Source of the DNA: Akkermansia muciniphila
Lineage (GTDB): Bacteria; Pseudomonadota; Gammaproteobacteria; Burkholderiales; Burkholderiaceae_C
Assembly: GCA_943331105.2 (NCBI GenBank)
Contig: CALQKH020000003.1
Span: 186,001-250,000 of the forward strand
Length of the DNA stretch: 64,000 nucleotides
Direction: 5' to 3'
Shown one piece after another: positions 53,143-62,214 of the stretch. The first letter of the stretch is position 1; each line of letters starts with the position of its first letter. The translations under genes and the position numbers were made by a program. Under the pieces are notes generated by a model that searched no databases, had not been told where the DNA came from, and saw only the letters and a list, made by a program, of their open reading frames with translations.

Positions 53143-54828
53143 ATGCCTGACCTGGAACGCTATTTAACTTTTCGCCAGTGGCCCCGTCTGACTGGTCCTT
53201 TGGCCCGCACCGAGGTGCTGGCCGGGCTGACCGTGGCACTGGTCATGATTCCCCAAGCGGTGGCCTATGCAGGTCTGGCGGGCATGCCCTTGGTCACGGG
53301 GCTCTACACCTGTCTGATTCCCGCTTTGCTGGCCGTGCTGTTTGGCAGTGCCAACCGCTTATCAGTGGGCCCTGCTGCACTCACTTGCGTGTTGATTGGG
53401 GCTTCGCTGACTGGCATGGCCGAGCCCGGCTCACCCGAATGGGTGGCGCTGGCGGTATGGTTGTCGCTGCTATCGGGGGCCATTCAGTTGTTACTGGGTC
53501 TGGGGCATTACGGCTGGTTGATCAACCTGGTCAGCGCCCCGGTGATGATGGGCTTCACCCAAGCCGCGTCTTTGCTGATCATGGCCTCGCAGGTCCCCGG
53601 ACTGCTGGGCGTCAAAGCCTGGAGCTGGGATGTGCAGACCTGGCCTGTATGGCTCAGCGGCTGGCCTGCGTGGTTTGGGCTGGGCAGTTTGGCCGTGCTC
53701 TTGCTGCTGCGGCATTTCAAGCCACGCTGGCCTGGCATCATGATCGTCATGGGTGTGGCATCGGCCATCGCCTATGCCACCGATTACCAAGACCACGGCA
53801 CCGTGGTGGGCTTGTTGCCTTCGGGCCTGCCCGACTTTTACTGGCCAGCTTGGCCGGGACTGGACACCCTTAACCAGCTTTGGGTTCCCGCCATGGTGAT
53901 CGCCCTGGTGAGCTTTCTGGAGACGGCATCGAGCGCCCGCATCGAATGCCGGCGCGATGGCAAGCGCTGGGACGACAGCACCGAACTCTTCAGCCAAGGC
54001 CTGGCCAAAATTGCTTCGGCGTTTTCAGGCAGTTTTGCCACCAGCACCTCGTTTTCGCGCTCCGCCCTCATGCTCTATGCCGGAGCGCGCTCGGGCTGGG
54101 CGGTGGTGGCCTCAGTGGGCTTTGTGCTGCTGGCTTTGCTCTTGCTCATGCCCGCGCTGCAGTTCGTGCCGCGCTCGGTCATGTCGGCGGCGGTGATTGT
54201 GGCGGTGCTGAACTTGTTCCAGCCCCGACAGTTTTTAAGTCTCTGGCGCGTGGGCCGCATCGAGACCATGACAGCGGGCATCACTTTTGCCATGACCTTG
54301 TTGACGGCACCACGCATTTACTGGGGCGTGATGACCGGCGTGCTGGTGGGGCTGAGTCACTTTTTGCACACCCGCTTGCACCCGCGCATCATCGAAGTGG
54401 GCCTGCACCCCGACGGCAGCCTGCGCGATCGGCATCTGTGGAAACTACCGCCACTCGCGCCGCATCTGTATGCGCTTCGCATGGACGCCGAACTGGACTT
54501 TGCCGCAGCCAACGAATTTGACCGCGCCATCACCGACCACTTGGCCCAGCACACCGATGTGAAACATGTGGCCCTGTTTGCACAACCCATCAACCGCATC
54601 GATGTGACCGGTGTGGAAACCTTTGGCCAGTTGCACCGCCAACTGGCCAGCCGGGGCATCACGCTGCACATCAGCGGCATCAAGCTGCCGGTTGAGACCA
54701 CCTTACGCCGTGCTGGTGAACTGACTGAAAACCAGCACCTCAAGCTCTACCGCACCGATGCCGAAGCCTTGCAGGCGCTCAAAGAGCTGGACCCGCTGCC
54801 AGCCGACATCAGCGCTGCTGCCATCTGA
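53143..54828 (+). CDS. SulP-family anion permease with STAS domain
   Basis: 561 residues from MPDLERYLTFRQWP at 53143. It has about a dozen hydrophobic segments with the SulP signature AGLTVALVMIPQAVAYAGLAGMPLVTGLYT (residues 27-56) and VALVSFLETASSARIECRRDGKRWD. The C-terminal cytoplasmic STAS domain (about residues 430-545) includes HVALFAQPINRIDVTGVETFGQLHRQL. It likely moves sulfate or a related anion. Following the sulfatase gene by 20 bases, it could export or recover released sulfate. Confidence 0.92.
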   Translation: MPDLERYLTFRQWPRLTGPLARTEVLAGLTVALVMIPQAVAYAGLAGMPLVTGLYTCLIPALLAVLFGSANRLSVGPAALTCVLIGASLTGMAEPGSPEWVALAVWLSLLSGAIQLLLGLGHYGWLINLVSAPVMMGFTQAASLLIMASQVPGLLGVKAWSWDVQTWPVWLSGWPAWFGLGSLAVLLLLRHFKPRWPGIMIVMGVASAIAYATDYQDHGTVVGLLPSGLPDFYWPAWPGLDTLNQLWVPAMVIALVSFLETASSARIECRRDGKRWDDSTELFSQGLAKIASAFSGSFATSTSFSRSALMLYAGARSGWAVVASVGFVLLALLLLMPALQFVPRSVMSAAVIVAVLNLFQPRQFLSLWRVGRIETMTAGITFAMTLLTAPRIYWGVMTGVLVGLSHFLHTRLHPRIIEVGLHPDGSLRDRHLWKLPPLAPHLYALRMDAELDFAAANEFDRAITDHLAQHTDVKHVALFAQPINRIDVTGVETFGQLHRQLASRGITLHISGIKLPVETTLRRAGELTENQHLKLYRTDAEALQALKELDPLPADISAAAI

Positions 54829-54834
54829 AGCGCA

Positions 54835-55278
54835 TCAACCAGGAATTTCGGCCTCGACCAAAAAAGCCAGCAATTGCAAGGACTCCTGCCAGCCCAAACA
54901 ACAAGCCTCGGGAGGAATCGGATCGGGAATACCCGTCTGCTCGATGTTCACCTCGGTGCCCACCGAGACCGTTTGAAAGCGGATGGTGGTGACCATCTGG
55001 CCCGACAAATCGGCAGCATCAAAGCGGTCGGTGTGGCTGAGTAATTCAGCGGGGCGAAACTCCAGAAACTTTCCACCAAAGCTGTGCGATTGGCCATTGC
55101 TCAAGTTGGTGAATGACATCCGGTAAACACCACCAACACGGGCATCCATCTCATGCACGCGGCCCGTGAATCCATGGGGCGGCAACCACTTGGCCATCGC
55201 ATCAGGATCGATGAAGGCGCGAAAAACGCGCTGTGCAGGCGCACGAAAAACACGTTGAAATTTGACGGTATGGGGCAC
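54835..55278 (-). CDS. SRPBCC/AHSA1-domain protein
   Basis: 147 residues from a GTG at 55278 with TTAGGA Shine-Dalgarno; a TTG further up is less likely. The START-like AHSA1 fold is read from VFRAPAQRVFRAFIDPDAMAKWLPPHGFTG, RVHEMDARVGGVYRMSFTN and CCLGWQESLQLLAFLVE at the C-terminal helix. The family binds hydrophobic ligands or acts as a cochaperone-like domain; the ligand is unknown. It is downstream of the SbmA-like gene. Confidence 0.85.
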   Translation of the reverse strand: MPHTVKFQRVFRAPAQRVFRAFIDPDAMAKWLPPHGFTGRVHEMDARVGGVYRMSFTNLSNGQSHSFGGKFLEFRPAELLSHTDRFDAADLSGQMVTTIRFQTVSVGTEVNIEQTGIPDPIPPEACCLGWQESLQLLAFLVEAEIPG

Positions 55279-55311
55279 GGTTTTTCCTAAGGATCGGCAT
55301 TTTGCCAAGGA

Positions 55312-56268
55312 TCAGGCCAACGCCTTTTCAAACTCAGACAAGCGCTTGTAAATCGAGCGCAGCTCGGTGATGTCGGTCCAGCGCTCGATGAGGTAAGAAA
55401 AGGCGTCGTTCACTTTGTTGAAGGCATTGCTCACCTGCTGGATGACCCCCAAAGTGATCAAGCCTGTGAAGAGCGATGGCCCCATCAAGAGGAAAGGAAA
55501 GATCACCATCATCTGGCTGTACAAATTGCTCCACAGGTGAAAGTAAGCGTAATGGTTGAACAGCCGGAAATTGTTCAGCCGCACCCCCATGAACAACTCC
55601 AGCACGGTGGGCAAATGCATGCGGCTGCGCTCGTCTTCGGCGAACACCAAATCCTTGCGCAAGGCGGCTTCGGTTTTCTGGTTGTTGTACTCCAGCCCAG
55701 GCAGGCGAATGCCCACAAACCACGAAATGACTGTGCCGCCCAGGGCCGTGACCAGTGCCACCCAAAACAGCGAGCCCTCAAACTGCAACCAGGCAATGGC
55801 CATGCCCGCGGACAAAGCCCACAAAATCGGAATGAAGGACACCAGCGTGAGCAGCGCACGCACCAAGCCCAGACCTAAGTTTTCGGTCTGGCGGGCAAAG
55901 CGCATGCAATCTTCCTGAATGCGCTGCGAAGCCCCCTCCACCGTCGCCTCAGTGCGTTGCCAGCGCGGCAGGTAGGACTCGGTCATGGCCTGACGCCAGC
56001 GAAAAGCGAAGTGAGAGGCCAGATACGTCTCGAGGCTGCGCAGCAGCATGAAGGGAAACGCAATCCACGCGAACTGCAGCATGAAGCCCCAGAACTTCTC
56101 CAGCCCGCCAGCTTGTTCTGGCTTTTGCAGCAGGTCATAAAACTCGCCGTACCAAGCGTTGAGCTTGACCGTCTGCTGCACGGTGATGAACACCAGTGCC
56201 ACCAAGACCAACAAACCACCCCAGGCCCACAAAGCCCAGCGGCGTGAGAGAAAAAAACTTCGGAACAT
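55312..56268 (-). CDS. SbmA/BacA-like membrane transporter
   Basis: 318 residues. Seven or so hydrophobic segments with the SbmA/BacA pattern: WYGEFYDLLQKP near residue 40, RWRQAMTESYLPRWQ, RIQEDCMRFARQTENLGLGL, LPGLEYNNQKTEAALRKDLVFAEDE and NAFNKVNDAFSYLIERWTDITELRSI. It has the ABC-exporter-like membrane domain without an ATPase domain. SbmA is proton-driven and imports peptide antibiotics and modified peptides. Confidence 0.9.
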   Translation of the reverse strand: MFRSFFLSRRWALWAWGGLLVLVALVFITVQQTVKLNAWYGEFYDLLQKPEQAGGLEKFWGFMLQFAWIAFPFMLLRSLETYLASHFAFRWRQAMTESYLPRWQRTEATVEGASQRIQEDCMRFARQTENLGLGLVRALLTLVSFIPILWALSAGMAIAWLQFEGSLFWVALVTALGGTVISWFVGIRLPGLEYNNQKTEAALRKDLVFAEDERSRMHLPTVLELFMGVRLNNFRLFNHYAYFHLWSNLYSQMMVIFPFLLMGPSLFTGLITLGVIQQVSNAFNKVNDAFSYLIERWTDITELRSIYKRLSEFEKALA

Positions 56269-56281
56269 GGGGTCTACTTAT

Positions 56282-56671
56282 TCAGGGGTTGACGCTGTCC
56301 ACCGTCTCGGTCTTGAAGTCGGCGGGCAGGACGACTTCGAGCAACTCCAGATCCTCGCTGTGGCCCAGTTCACGGTGGCGAATGCCTGGCGGCTGGTGCA
56401 CACAAGAGCCGGCCTCCAGCCGAACGGCACCCTGGCCCTCGTATTCAAACTCGATCCAGCCTTTGAGCACATAGACCAGCTGGAACTCGGTGTGGTGCAA
56501 ATGCGGCTGGCTGGAAAAATCATGTCCCCCTGCGGCGCGGATCACACTGGCCGTGACACGGCCCTGGGTGGCCTCCTTGAGCCCCAAATCACGGTACTCA
56601 AAAAACGAGCGCAGACCACGCTCGAACTGCGCATCTTTGGCGTGCGTCACCACAAAACCTTGCGTTGTCAT
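56282..56671 (-). CDS. Cupin-domain protein
   Basis: 129 residues from the ATG at 56671 with CAGGAG Shine-Dalgarno. Small single cupin barrel: PHLHHTEFQLVYVLKGWIEFEYEGQG contains the G(X)5HXH(X)3,4E(X)6G metal motif, and VHQPPGIRHRELGHSEDLELLEVVLP the second motif. Metal-binding likely; enzyme or sensor role unknown. It lies just upstream of the SbmA-like gene on the same strand. Confidence 0.87.
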   Translation of the reverse strand: MTTQGFVVTHAKDAQFERGLRSFFEYRDLGLKEATQGRVTASVIRAAGGHDFSSQPHLHHTEFQLVYVLKGWIEFEYEGQGAVRLEAGSCVHQPPGIRHRELGHSEDLELLEVVLPADFKTETVDSVNP

Positions 56672-56793
56672 CGGCATCTCCTGGGTCACTGAATTCATTT
56701 GCAAACAGTCAAGCATCCTAAGGCCAGTCAAGTGGAAAGGCTGTCACCCTGAAACATCGCCATTGAATCAACAGCAGCAAGCACTTGCGTCTT

Positions 56794-57507
56794 CTAGCCA
56801 ACCCCGTCCATCAATCCTCGCAAATTCAACACCTCGATCCAGCCGCGCCCCAGTTTCAAAACGCCATCGCCTTCCAGCGCTTTAAGAGCAATGGAGGCCT
56901 TCGGACGACTGATACCGCAGCTGGCAGCTATTTGGTCATGCGTAGCGACGACGACGGCACGACCGTCGGAGCGGCTGGGCAAATCAGCCGCCATGCGCGC
57001 CAAGCCAGCACAAAGCCGGGTTTGCACGCCTCTTGCAGCCCAACTGCGCTCCCGTGCTTGAACCTCTCGCAGTCGCTGACCGAGAAAACGCACCAGCATC
57101 AGCAGCAAGCCCTGATCGTTCAGCAAACAAGCCTCAATGTCTTTCAATGGCAGCCATTGAATGGTGCTGGGCTCTCCCACCACCAAGTCGCTGCCGCTGG
57201 GCAGCTGGTTGAACATGTAAGACAGAAAAGCCATTTCACCCGCGCGAAACGAGATCGGAACGATTTGGCCACCTTGAACGCCCGGCACGTGAACCACGGC
57301 ATCGAGCCGACCGCTCATGACGAAGGGCAATTGCGCCACGCGATCCCCCGCTTTGAACAAGCTGACGCCAGCTTCAAAGCGGTGCAGCGGTCTGCTCTTG
57401 AGGGCCATTGGTTGCGCCAGAGCGTTCACAAACTTGCGGCCCAATTGACGGCTTTGCAAAAGTTCTGCAGCGATGCGATCACTGGAATGCAGTTGATTAA
57501 GGGTCAT
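56794..57507 (-). CDS. Crp/Fnr-family transcriptional regulator
   Basis: 237 residues from MTLNQLHSSDR at 57507. The N-terminal cyclic-nucleotide-binding-like beta barrel (residues 40-150, SLFKAGDRVAQLPFVMSGRLDAVV) is followed by a winged helix with THDQIAASCGISRPKASIALKALEGDGVLKLGRGWIEVL. No Fnr-type cysteine cluster is seen at the N-terminus. It is divergent from the Bug-sulfatase-sulfatase module and likely regulates it. A 7-bp inverted repeat lies between them. Confidence 0.88.
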   Translation of the reverse strand: MTLNQLHSSDRIAAELLQSRQLGRKFVNALAQPMALKSRPLHRFEAGVSLFKAGDRVAQLPFVMSGRLDAVVHVPGVQGGQIVPISFRAGEMAFLSYMFNQLPSGSDLVVGEPSTIQWLPLKDIEACLLNDQGLLLMLVRFLGQRLREVQARERSWAARGVQTRLCAGLARMAADLPSRSDGRAVVVATHDQIAASCGISRPKASIALKALEGDGVLKLGRGWIEVLNLRGLMDGVG

Positions 57508-57563
57508 CCCTGTATTGTTCCCGAAGATACTGAAGCGTGCTCCAGACCGGCACATGATCGTTT

Positions 57564-57591
57564 TATTCGCAAATGGCCTTCAACGCGAATA
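57564..57591. promoter_or_regulatory. Inverted repeat between the Crp/Fnr gene and the Bug gene
   Basis: TATTCGC-N14-GCGAATA, a perfect 7+7 palindrome in the 128-base divergent region, 57 bases from the regulator start and 45 from the Bug start. It is a candidate operator. The half-site differs from the TGTGA or TTGAT of Crp and Fnr. Confidence 0.5.
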
Positions 57592-57635
57592 CGCCCACAT
57601 CCAATGCTGACTGCAGCATCCTTGAAAGGATCATC

Positions 57636-58604
57636 ATGTTGAATCGTCGCCACTGCTTGACCTACATCGGAATCAGCGCTGTCGCAGGCCTCTCGCACAG
57701 CCTGGCCTTCGCGCAAGGCAAACCCCTGAAAATCCTCGTGGGTTACCCCGCCGGGGGGGCTGTGGATGTGGTGGCTCGCCAAGTCGGTGAGGAGCTTCGT
57801 GCCGCAGGCTACAACGCGATCATAGAAAACCGCACGGGTGCCGCTGGACAACTGGCCACCGAGGCCATGCTGGCCGCACCCGCCGACGGCAGCACGATTG
57901 TGATGATGCCAGGGGGCAATGCGACGATCTTCCCGCATGTCTATCCCAAACTGCGTTATGCGATGAGCGATCTCGCACCGCTGGCAGGTGTTTGCTCTTT
58001 CCAGTTTGCTTTGGGTGTCGGGCCGGGCACACCCGCCAAAACACTCAAGGAATTTGTCGATTGGGCCAAGGCCAACCCTGGCAAAGCCAGCTACGGCACG
58101 CCAGGCGCTGGCACGGCCATGCACTTCATGGGTGTGATGTTTGGGCGCAAGGCTGGCATCGATTTTCAGCATGTGCCCTATCGCGGCGGTGCAGCGGCGA
58201 TGACGGATATTTTGGGCGGAACGATTCCCGCCCTTTCCACGACGCTGCCCAACCTGGTGACGCATCACAAGTCCGGCAAACTTCGCATTCTTGCCTTCAG
58301 CGGCGACAAGGCTTTGCCGGGCCTGCCGGGTGTACCCACCTTCAAAGAGCAGGGCTACCCTGAATTACAACTCACCGAAGTGTTTGCGTTTTTTGCATCG
58401 AGCAAAACATCCAAAGCGGTCCAACTTGAACTGGAAGCAGCGATATCAGCTGCGGCGCGCAGCCCACGCTTGGTCGCTGCCATTGAAAAGCTGGAGTTTG
58501 ATTCTGACGTCAGGTCTTCTGCTGATTTGGCGCGCCATCTCAAAGAAGATTTTGAACGCTGGGGCCCTGTCATCAAAGCCACGGGGTACACCGCAGACAA
58601 CTGA
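57636..58604 (+). CDS. Bug/TctC-family solute receptor (sulfatase module 2)
   Basis: 322 residues from the ATG at 57636 with AAAGGA Shine-Dalgarno. Signal peptide (HCLTYIGISAVAGLSHSLAFAQ), then LKILVGYPAGGAVDVVARQ and ENRTGAAGQLATEAMLAAPADGST. Orphan receptor without TctAB. Two sulfatase genes follow after 33 and 9 bases, copying the arrangement of module 1. Confidence 0.92.
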   Translation: MLNRRHCLTYIGISAVAGLSHSLAFAQGKPLKILVGYPAGGAVDVVARQVGEELRAAGYNAIIENRTGAAGQLATEAMLAAPADGSTIVMMPGGNATIFPHVYPKLRYAMSDLAPLAGVCSFQFALGVGPGTPAKTLKEFVDWAKANPGKASYGTPGAGTAMHFMGVMFGRKAGIDFQHVPYRGGAAAMTDILGGTIPALSTTLPNLVTHHKSGKLRILAFSGDKALPGLPGVPTFKEQGYPELQLTEVFAFFASSKTSKAVQLELEAAISAAARSPRLVAAIEKLEFDSDVRSSADLARHLKEDFERWGPVIKATGYTADN

Positions 58605-58637
58605 TGCACATCCATTCGCTAACCTGGGTGACACGAT

Positions 58638-60209
58638 TTGAAACGACCTAATATTTTGCTGATCATGAGCGATCAGCACCGCGCTGATTGCTTCGGATTC
58701 GAAGGGCGCCGGGTACAGACACCGCATCTTGATTTGCTGGCTCGGCAAGGCACGCGATTCACCCAATGCATCACACCCAATGTGGTGTGCATGCCCTCAA
58801 GAAGCGCCATCTTGACCGGTATGCTGCCACTGACCAGTGGAGTGCACGACAACGGCATCGACCTGGACGAGTCCATCGCGGCGGGAGGCTTTGCGGGATC
58901 ACTGAGCAAAGCGGGCTACAACACCCGATTCATCGGCAAGGCGCATTTTTCAAGCAACCATTCCTACGCCAACCGTCCAACCGGTCGCTGCGAGAACATT
59001 CCCAGTTCGCATCTGTTTGCAGACGATTGGCGAGGCCCTTACATGGGCTTTCAGCAAGTCGAGTTGATGCAGTTGGGACACAACTACTGGCTTCCTGAGG
59101 CCAGTCCCGGCGGCTTGCACTATGAGCGTTGGTACCACCGCGATGGCTTGGGTGCCATGAAAAACGCCCTGTACAGCCAGCGTCTTGACCCGCAACCGCA
59201 GGCTGCACAAACGCACAACAGCGCCCTGCCCACGGTTTGGCACAACAGCACTTGGGTGGGAGACCGCACGGTCGATTACATCGCTGAACAAGGGCGTCTT
59301 CAACGACAAGCCGCCGATGCACAAGCGACAGCACAACCGTTCTGCGCGTGGGTGTCGATGGCAGACCCGCATCACCCTTTTGATGCACCTGCGCCCTGGT
59401 GTTGGATGCATCGGCCAGATGAGGTGGATCTGCCACCGCATCGGCTTCGAGATTTGGACAAACGCCCTTGGTGGCACAGAGCCGCACTGGAAAACACGCC
59501 CGGTGGCACACCAGAAAGCCGAAAAGTACGCGAGGAATACTCGCGGATGCCACCGCAAACCGACGCTCCGTTGCGAGAAATCATTGCCAATTACTACGGC
59601 ATGATTTCTTTGGTGGACCACCAAGTGGGGCGAATCTTGTCTGCGCTGGACGATGCTGGCTTGGCTGACAACACGCTCGTGGTGTTCACTTCTGACCACG
59701 GGGAATTTCTGGGCGATCATGGCCTCATGCTCAAAGGCCCGATGCATTACGAAGGCCTGCTGCGCGTCGGATTGATCATGCGCGGCCCCGGTATCGCCGC
59801 CGATCAAAAGAACGACCAACCCGTATCCACTTTGGATCTGGCAGCGACCTTTGGTGACTATGCAGCCACACCTGTACCTTCTGCCGTGCACAGCCAGAGC
59901 CTGCGTCCGCTGCTCACCGGCTTGGGGCCTGCAGAGCGCGATCACGCTTTCAACGAATGGCGATTGGGCCCATCGCGATGTGGTGTCGCCTTGGACTTGC
60001 GCACAGTGCGCACCCGCAGCGCCAAGCTGACGTTTGAATTGGCCAGTGGGGTCGGTGAAATGTATGACCTGAGCAACGACCCCCATGAATGCGTCAACCT
60101 GTTTGACGCTCCGAAGCATCGCGGCTTGCGTGAGGAGTTGATGCAACGGCTCATGAGCCGACCGGACGATATCCGCAACCCACTGCCAGACCCCGTTGGC
60201 CCTGCCTAA
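58638..60209 (+). CDS. Sulfatase 2 (CxPSR-type)
   Basis: 523 residues with a TTG start at 58638 (MKRPNILLIMSDQHRADCFG). Metal ligands Asp12-Gln13 are in SDQH; Cys51 of VVCMPSRSAILTG is the predicted formylglycine. FIGKAHFSSNH and VVFTSDHGEFLGDHGLMLKG provide the other metal and substrate residues. Sulfatases and phosphonate monoester/phosphodiester hydrolases share this pattern, so the leaving group is not certain. No signal peptide. It is preceded by the Bug gene and followed by sulfatase 3. Confidence 0.92.
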   Translation: MKRPNILLIMSDQHRADCFGFEGRRVQTPHLDLLARQGTRFTQCITPNVVCMPSRSAILTGMLPLTSGVHDNGIDLDESIAAGGFAGSLSKAGYNTRFIGKAHFSSNHSYANRPTGRCENIPSSHLFADDWRGPYMGFQQVELMQLGHNYWLPEASPGGLHYERWYHRDGLGAMKNALYSQRLDPQPQAAQTHNSALPTVWHNSTWVGDRTVDYIAEQGRLQRQAADAQATAQPFCAWVSMADPHHPFDAPAPWCWMHRPDEVDLPPHRLRDLDKRPWWHRAALENTPGGTPESRKVREEYSRMPPQTDAPLREIIANYYGMISLVDHQVGRILSALDDAGLADNTLVVFTSDHGEFLGDHGLMLKGPMHYEGLLRVGLIMRGPGIAADQKNDQPVSTLDLAATFGDYAATPVPSAVHSQSLRPLLTGLGPAERDHAFNEWRLGPSRCGVALDLRTVRTRSAKLTFELASGVGEMYDLSNDPHECVNLFDAPKHRGLREELMQRLMSRPDDIRNPLPDPVGPA

Positions 60210-60218
60210 GGGCATTGC

Positions 60219-61652
60219 ATGATGCCTTTCAACACGCTGCTTCTTTTGACCGACGAGCAAGATGCGCATGCCTTGGGCTGCGCTGGGCACCCTTTCATCA
60301 AGACCCCGCATCTGGATGCCCTGGCTGCCCGTGGCACGCGATTCACCCAAGCCCTCACCCCTTCACCCATCTGCGTCCCCGCACGGGCCGCGCTGGCCAC
60401 AGGACGCTGGGTGCATGACATCGCCTATTGGGACAACGCCATGGGCTACGACGGGCGTATCCCAGGTTGGGGGCACGCTCTGCAAACTGCTGGCCACTGC
60501 GTCGAGTCGATGGGCAAATTGCACTATGTCAACGCCACTGCACCCACTGGCTTTACCAAGCAGCACGATCCTTTGCATCTGGCCGATGGCATCGGTCAGG
60601 TCTGGGGCTCGGTCCGAAACCCCTTGCCCAGCACGCCCCGCCCATCGCGGCTGTTCACCGAACTCGGTGCTGGGGAGTCCAGCTACAACCGGTACGACAT
60701 CTCGTCGGCAGAGCACGCAGCGCAGTGGCTGCAAGCCAAGGCCGCCGAAAAAGATGCCGCGCCGTGGACCTTGTTCGTCGGTTTCGTCGCGCCACATTTT
60801 CCATTGGTCGTGCCCCAGCGCTTCCTAGATGCCATCGACATCGATGCCATTGCCGAACCACGGTTGCATCCGCTGAGCGGCTACCAGCGACACCCGTGGG
60901 TGCAGCGGCATGCGGATTTTTCAAATGCAGACGACGAGTTGGGCACGCCTGAGCGCCGCCGCTTGGCTTTGGCTTGTTATTACGCATTGACATGCTTCAT
61001 GGACGAGCAAATCGGCAAAGTTCTGCAAGCGCTTGGGCAAACCGGTTTGCAAGCATCCACCCGCGTGATCATGAGCAGCGATCATGGCGACAACCAAGGT
61101 GCGCGCGGAATGTGGAACAAATCGACGCTCTACCGCGAAGCCACTCATATTCCTTTGATCTTGGCTGGGCCGGGAATCCCGAAGGGCAAAGTCTGCGCAA
61201 CCCAAGTCAACCTGGTCGATATCGCCCCGACCGTACTCGACAACGCGAACCTGCCCGCAGACCCCACGCTGCCGGGCCGATCGCTGGTGGCGATCGCCAA
61301 CGAGACAGATGATCCAGAGCGCATCGGCTTCAGCGAATACCACGCTGTGGGCTCGCCCAGCGCAGCCTATCTGTTGCGACAAGGCCAGTGGGCGTATCAC
61401 CACTACGTGGGCTACGAACCAGAATTGTTTGACATCGCGGCCGACCCGGGCCAAAGCGTGAACCTGGCTGCGCACGAAGGCTATCGGTCGATACGTGAAC
61501 ACATGGCATCGCTCCTGCATCAAATGCTCGACCCAGGGGCCACCGACCAGCGCGCCAAGGCCGATCAAGACGCACTGGTCGCCCGATTCGGCGGCCGCGA
61601 AGCCGCTTTGGGCAAAGGCCCCATGGGCGCAAGCCCGGTACCGTCGCGCTGA
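60219..61652 (+). CDS. Sulfatase 3 (CxPAR-type)
   Basis: 477 residues; ATG at 60219, with a second ATG immediately after. Metal residues Asp12 and Gln14 are in TDEQDAHALGCAGHP. Cys52 of PICVPARAALATGRWVHDI is in the CxPxR motif. SMGKLHYVN and IMSSDHGDNQGARGMWNKSTLYREATHIPLIL supply the remaining active-site residues. CxPAR is seen in choline-sulfatase-like and related enzymes; the substrate is unknown. No signal peptide. It starts nine bases after sulfatase 2 ends. A weak hairpin follows. Confidence 0.9.
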   Translation: MMPFNTLLLLTDEQDAHALGCAGHPFIKTPHLDALAARGTRFTQALTPSPICVPARAALATGRWVHDIAYWDNAMGYDGRIPGWGHALQTAGHCVESMGKLHYVNATAPTGFTKQHDPLHLADGIGQVWGSVRNPLPSTPRPSRLFTELGAGESSYNRYDISSAEHAAQWLQAKAAEKDAAPWTLFVGFVAPHFPLVVPQRFLDAIDIDAIAEPRLHPLSGYQRHPWVQRHADFSNADDELGTPERRRLALACYYALTCFMDEQIGKVLQALGQTGLQASTRVIMSSDHGDNQGARGMWNKSTLYREATHIPLILAGPGIPKGKVCATQVNLVDIAPTVLDNANLPADPTLPGRSLVAIANETDDPERIGFSEYHAVGSPSAAYLLRQGQWAYHHYVGYEPELFDIAADPGQSVNLAAHEGYRSIREHMASLLHQMLDPGATDQRAKADQDALVARFGGREAALGKGPMGASPVPSR

Positions 61653-61670
61653 CGGCCAACCAGCACAACA

Positions 61671-61690
61671 CGCTCCGGCGAGCGGCTTCT
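61671..61690 (+). terminator. Weak hairpin after sulfatase 3
   Basis: CGCTC-CGGC-GAGCG followed by GCTTCTT, 18 bases after the stop. It may end the module 2 transcript. The rest of 61653-61877 has no gene I can support. Confidence 0.3.
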
Positions 61691-61877
61691 TGGACGGGTT
61701 CATTCAAAAGGGTCATCGGCACAACTCTTGGTCATATGAGACGCGCCGGGCAACCGTATTTCAAGCAACCCAGCAATTCTGGCCCTATCGTATACCCAGC
61801 ACTCAATATGAGCTATAAAGAAAACAATAGTCATGAAGTGTTCACTCATCCAGAGTGATTATTCCAATTTGCGATGG

Positions 61878-61905
61878 TTGACTTCAAAATTTTCGTTACT
61901 ACAAT
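61878..61905 (+). promoter_or_regulatory. Sigma-70 promoter of brnTA
   Basis: TTGACT (61878-61883) and TACAAT (61900-61905) with 16-base spacing in an AT-rich stretch, 12 bases before the brnT ATG. The close fit to consensus suggests a strong promoter, normally kept low by the BrnA repressor. Confidence 0.7.
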
Positions 61906-61917
61906 AAATGAACCGAA

Positions 61918-62214
61918 ATGCACATACTTTGGGATCCCGAAAAACGGCAAACCAATTTGGACAAGCACGGTTTGGACTTCATTGATGCGGTGATGGTGCT
62001 GGACAGCAAGTATCGACTGGACGTGAAGAGTGTTCGAAACCTTGAACTGCGGACCCAAGCCTTTGCCTATTTGTTTGATGTGCTGGCTGTTCTGACGGTG
62101 GTGTATGTCTCGCGACAAAGGGCGATGCGGATCATCAGCTTCAGGCTCGCCAGTGAAGAAGAAAGGACCGCATACCATGACTGGCTCAAAAACGACTTCA
62201 ACGACCCTCGATGA
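61918..62214 (+). CDS. brnT: BrnT-family toxin (type II TA)
   Basis: 98 residues. RelE-like ribonuclease toxin. It starts MHILWDPEKRQTNLDKHGLDFIDA, with the conserved W-D-x-x-K-R/N-x-x-K-H-G motif and ends with RAMRIISFRLASEEERTAYHDWL; the family pattern has Arg and Glu in this end region. The toxin gene comes first, as in typical brnTA, and overlaps brnA by 38 bases. Inhibits translation by cutting RNA in the studied Brucella system. Confidence 0.92.
   Translation: MHILWDPEKRQTNLDKHGLDFIDAVMVLDSKYRLDVKSVRNLELRTQAFAYLFDVLAVLTVVYVSRQRAMRIISFRLASEEERTAYHDWLKNDFNDPR

Noticed and set aside
58950-60350. 466-codon minus-strand frame opposite sulfatase 2
   Set aside because: Antisense of a sulfatase with intact active-site motifs.
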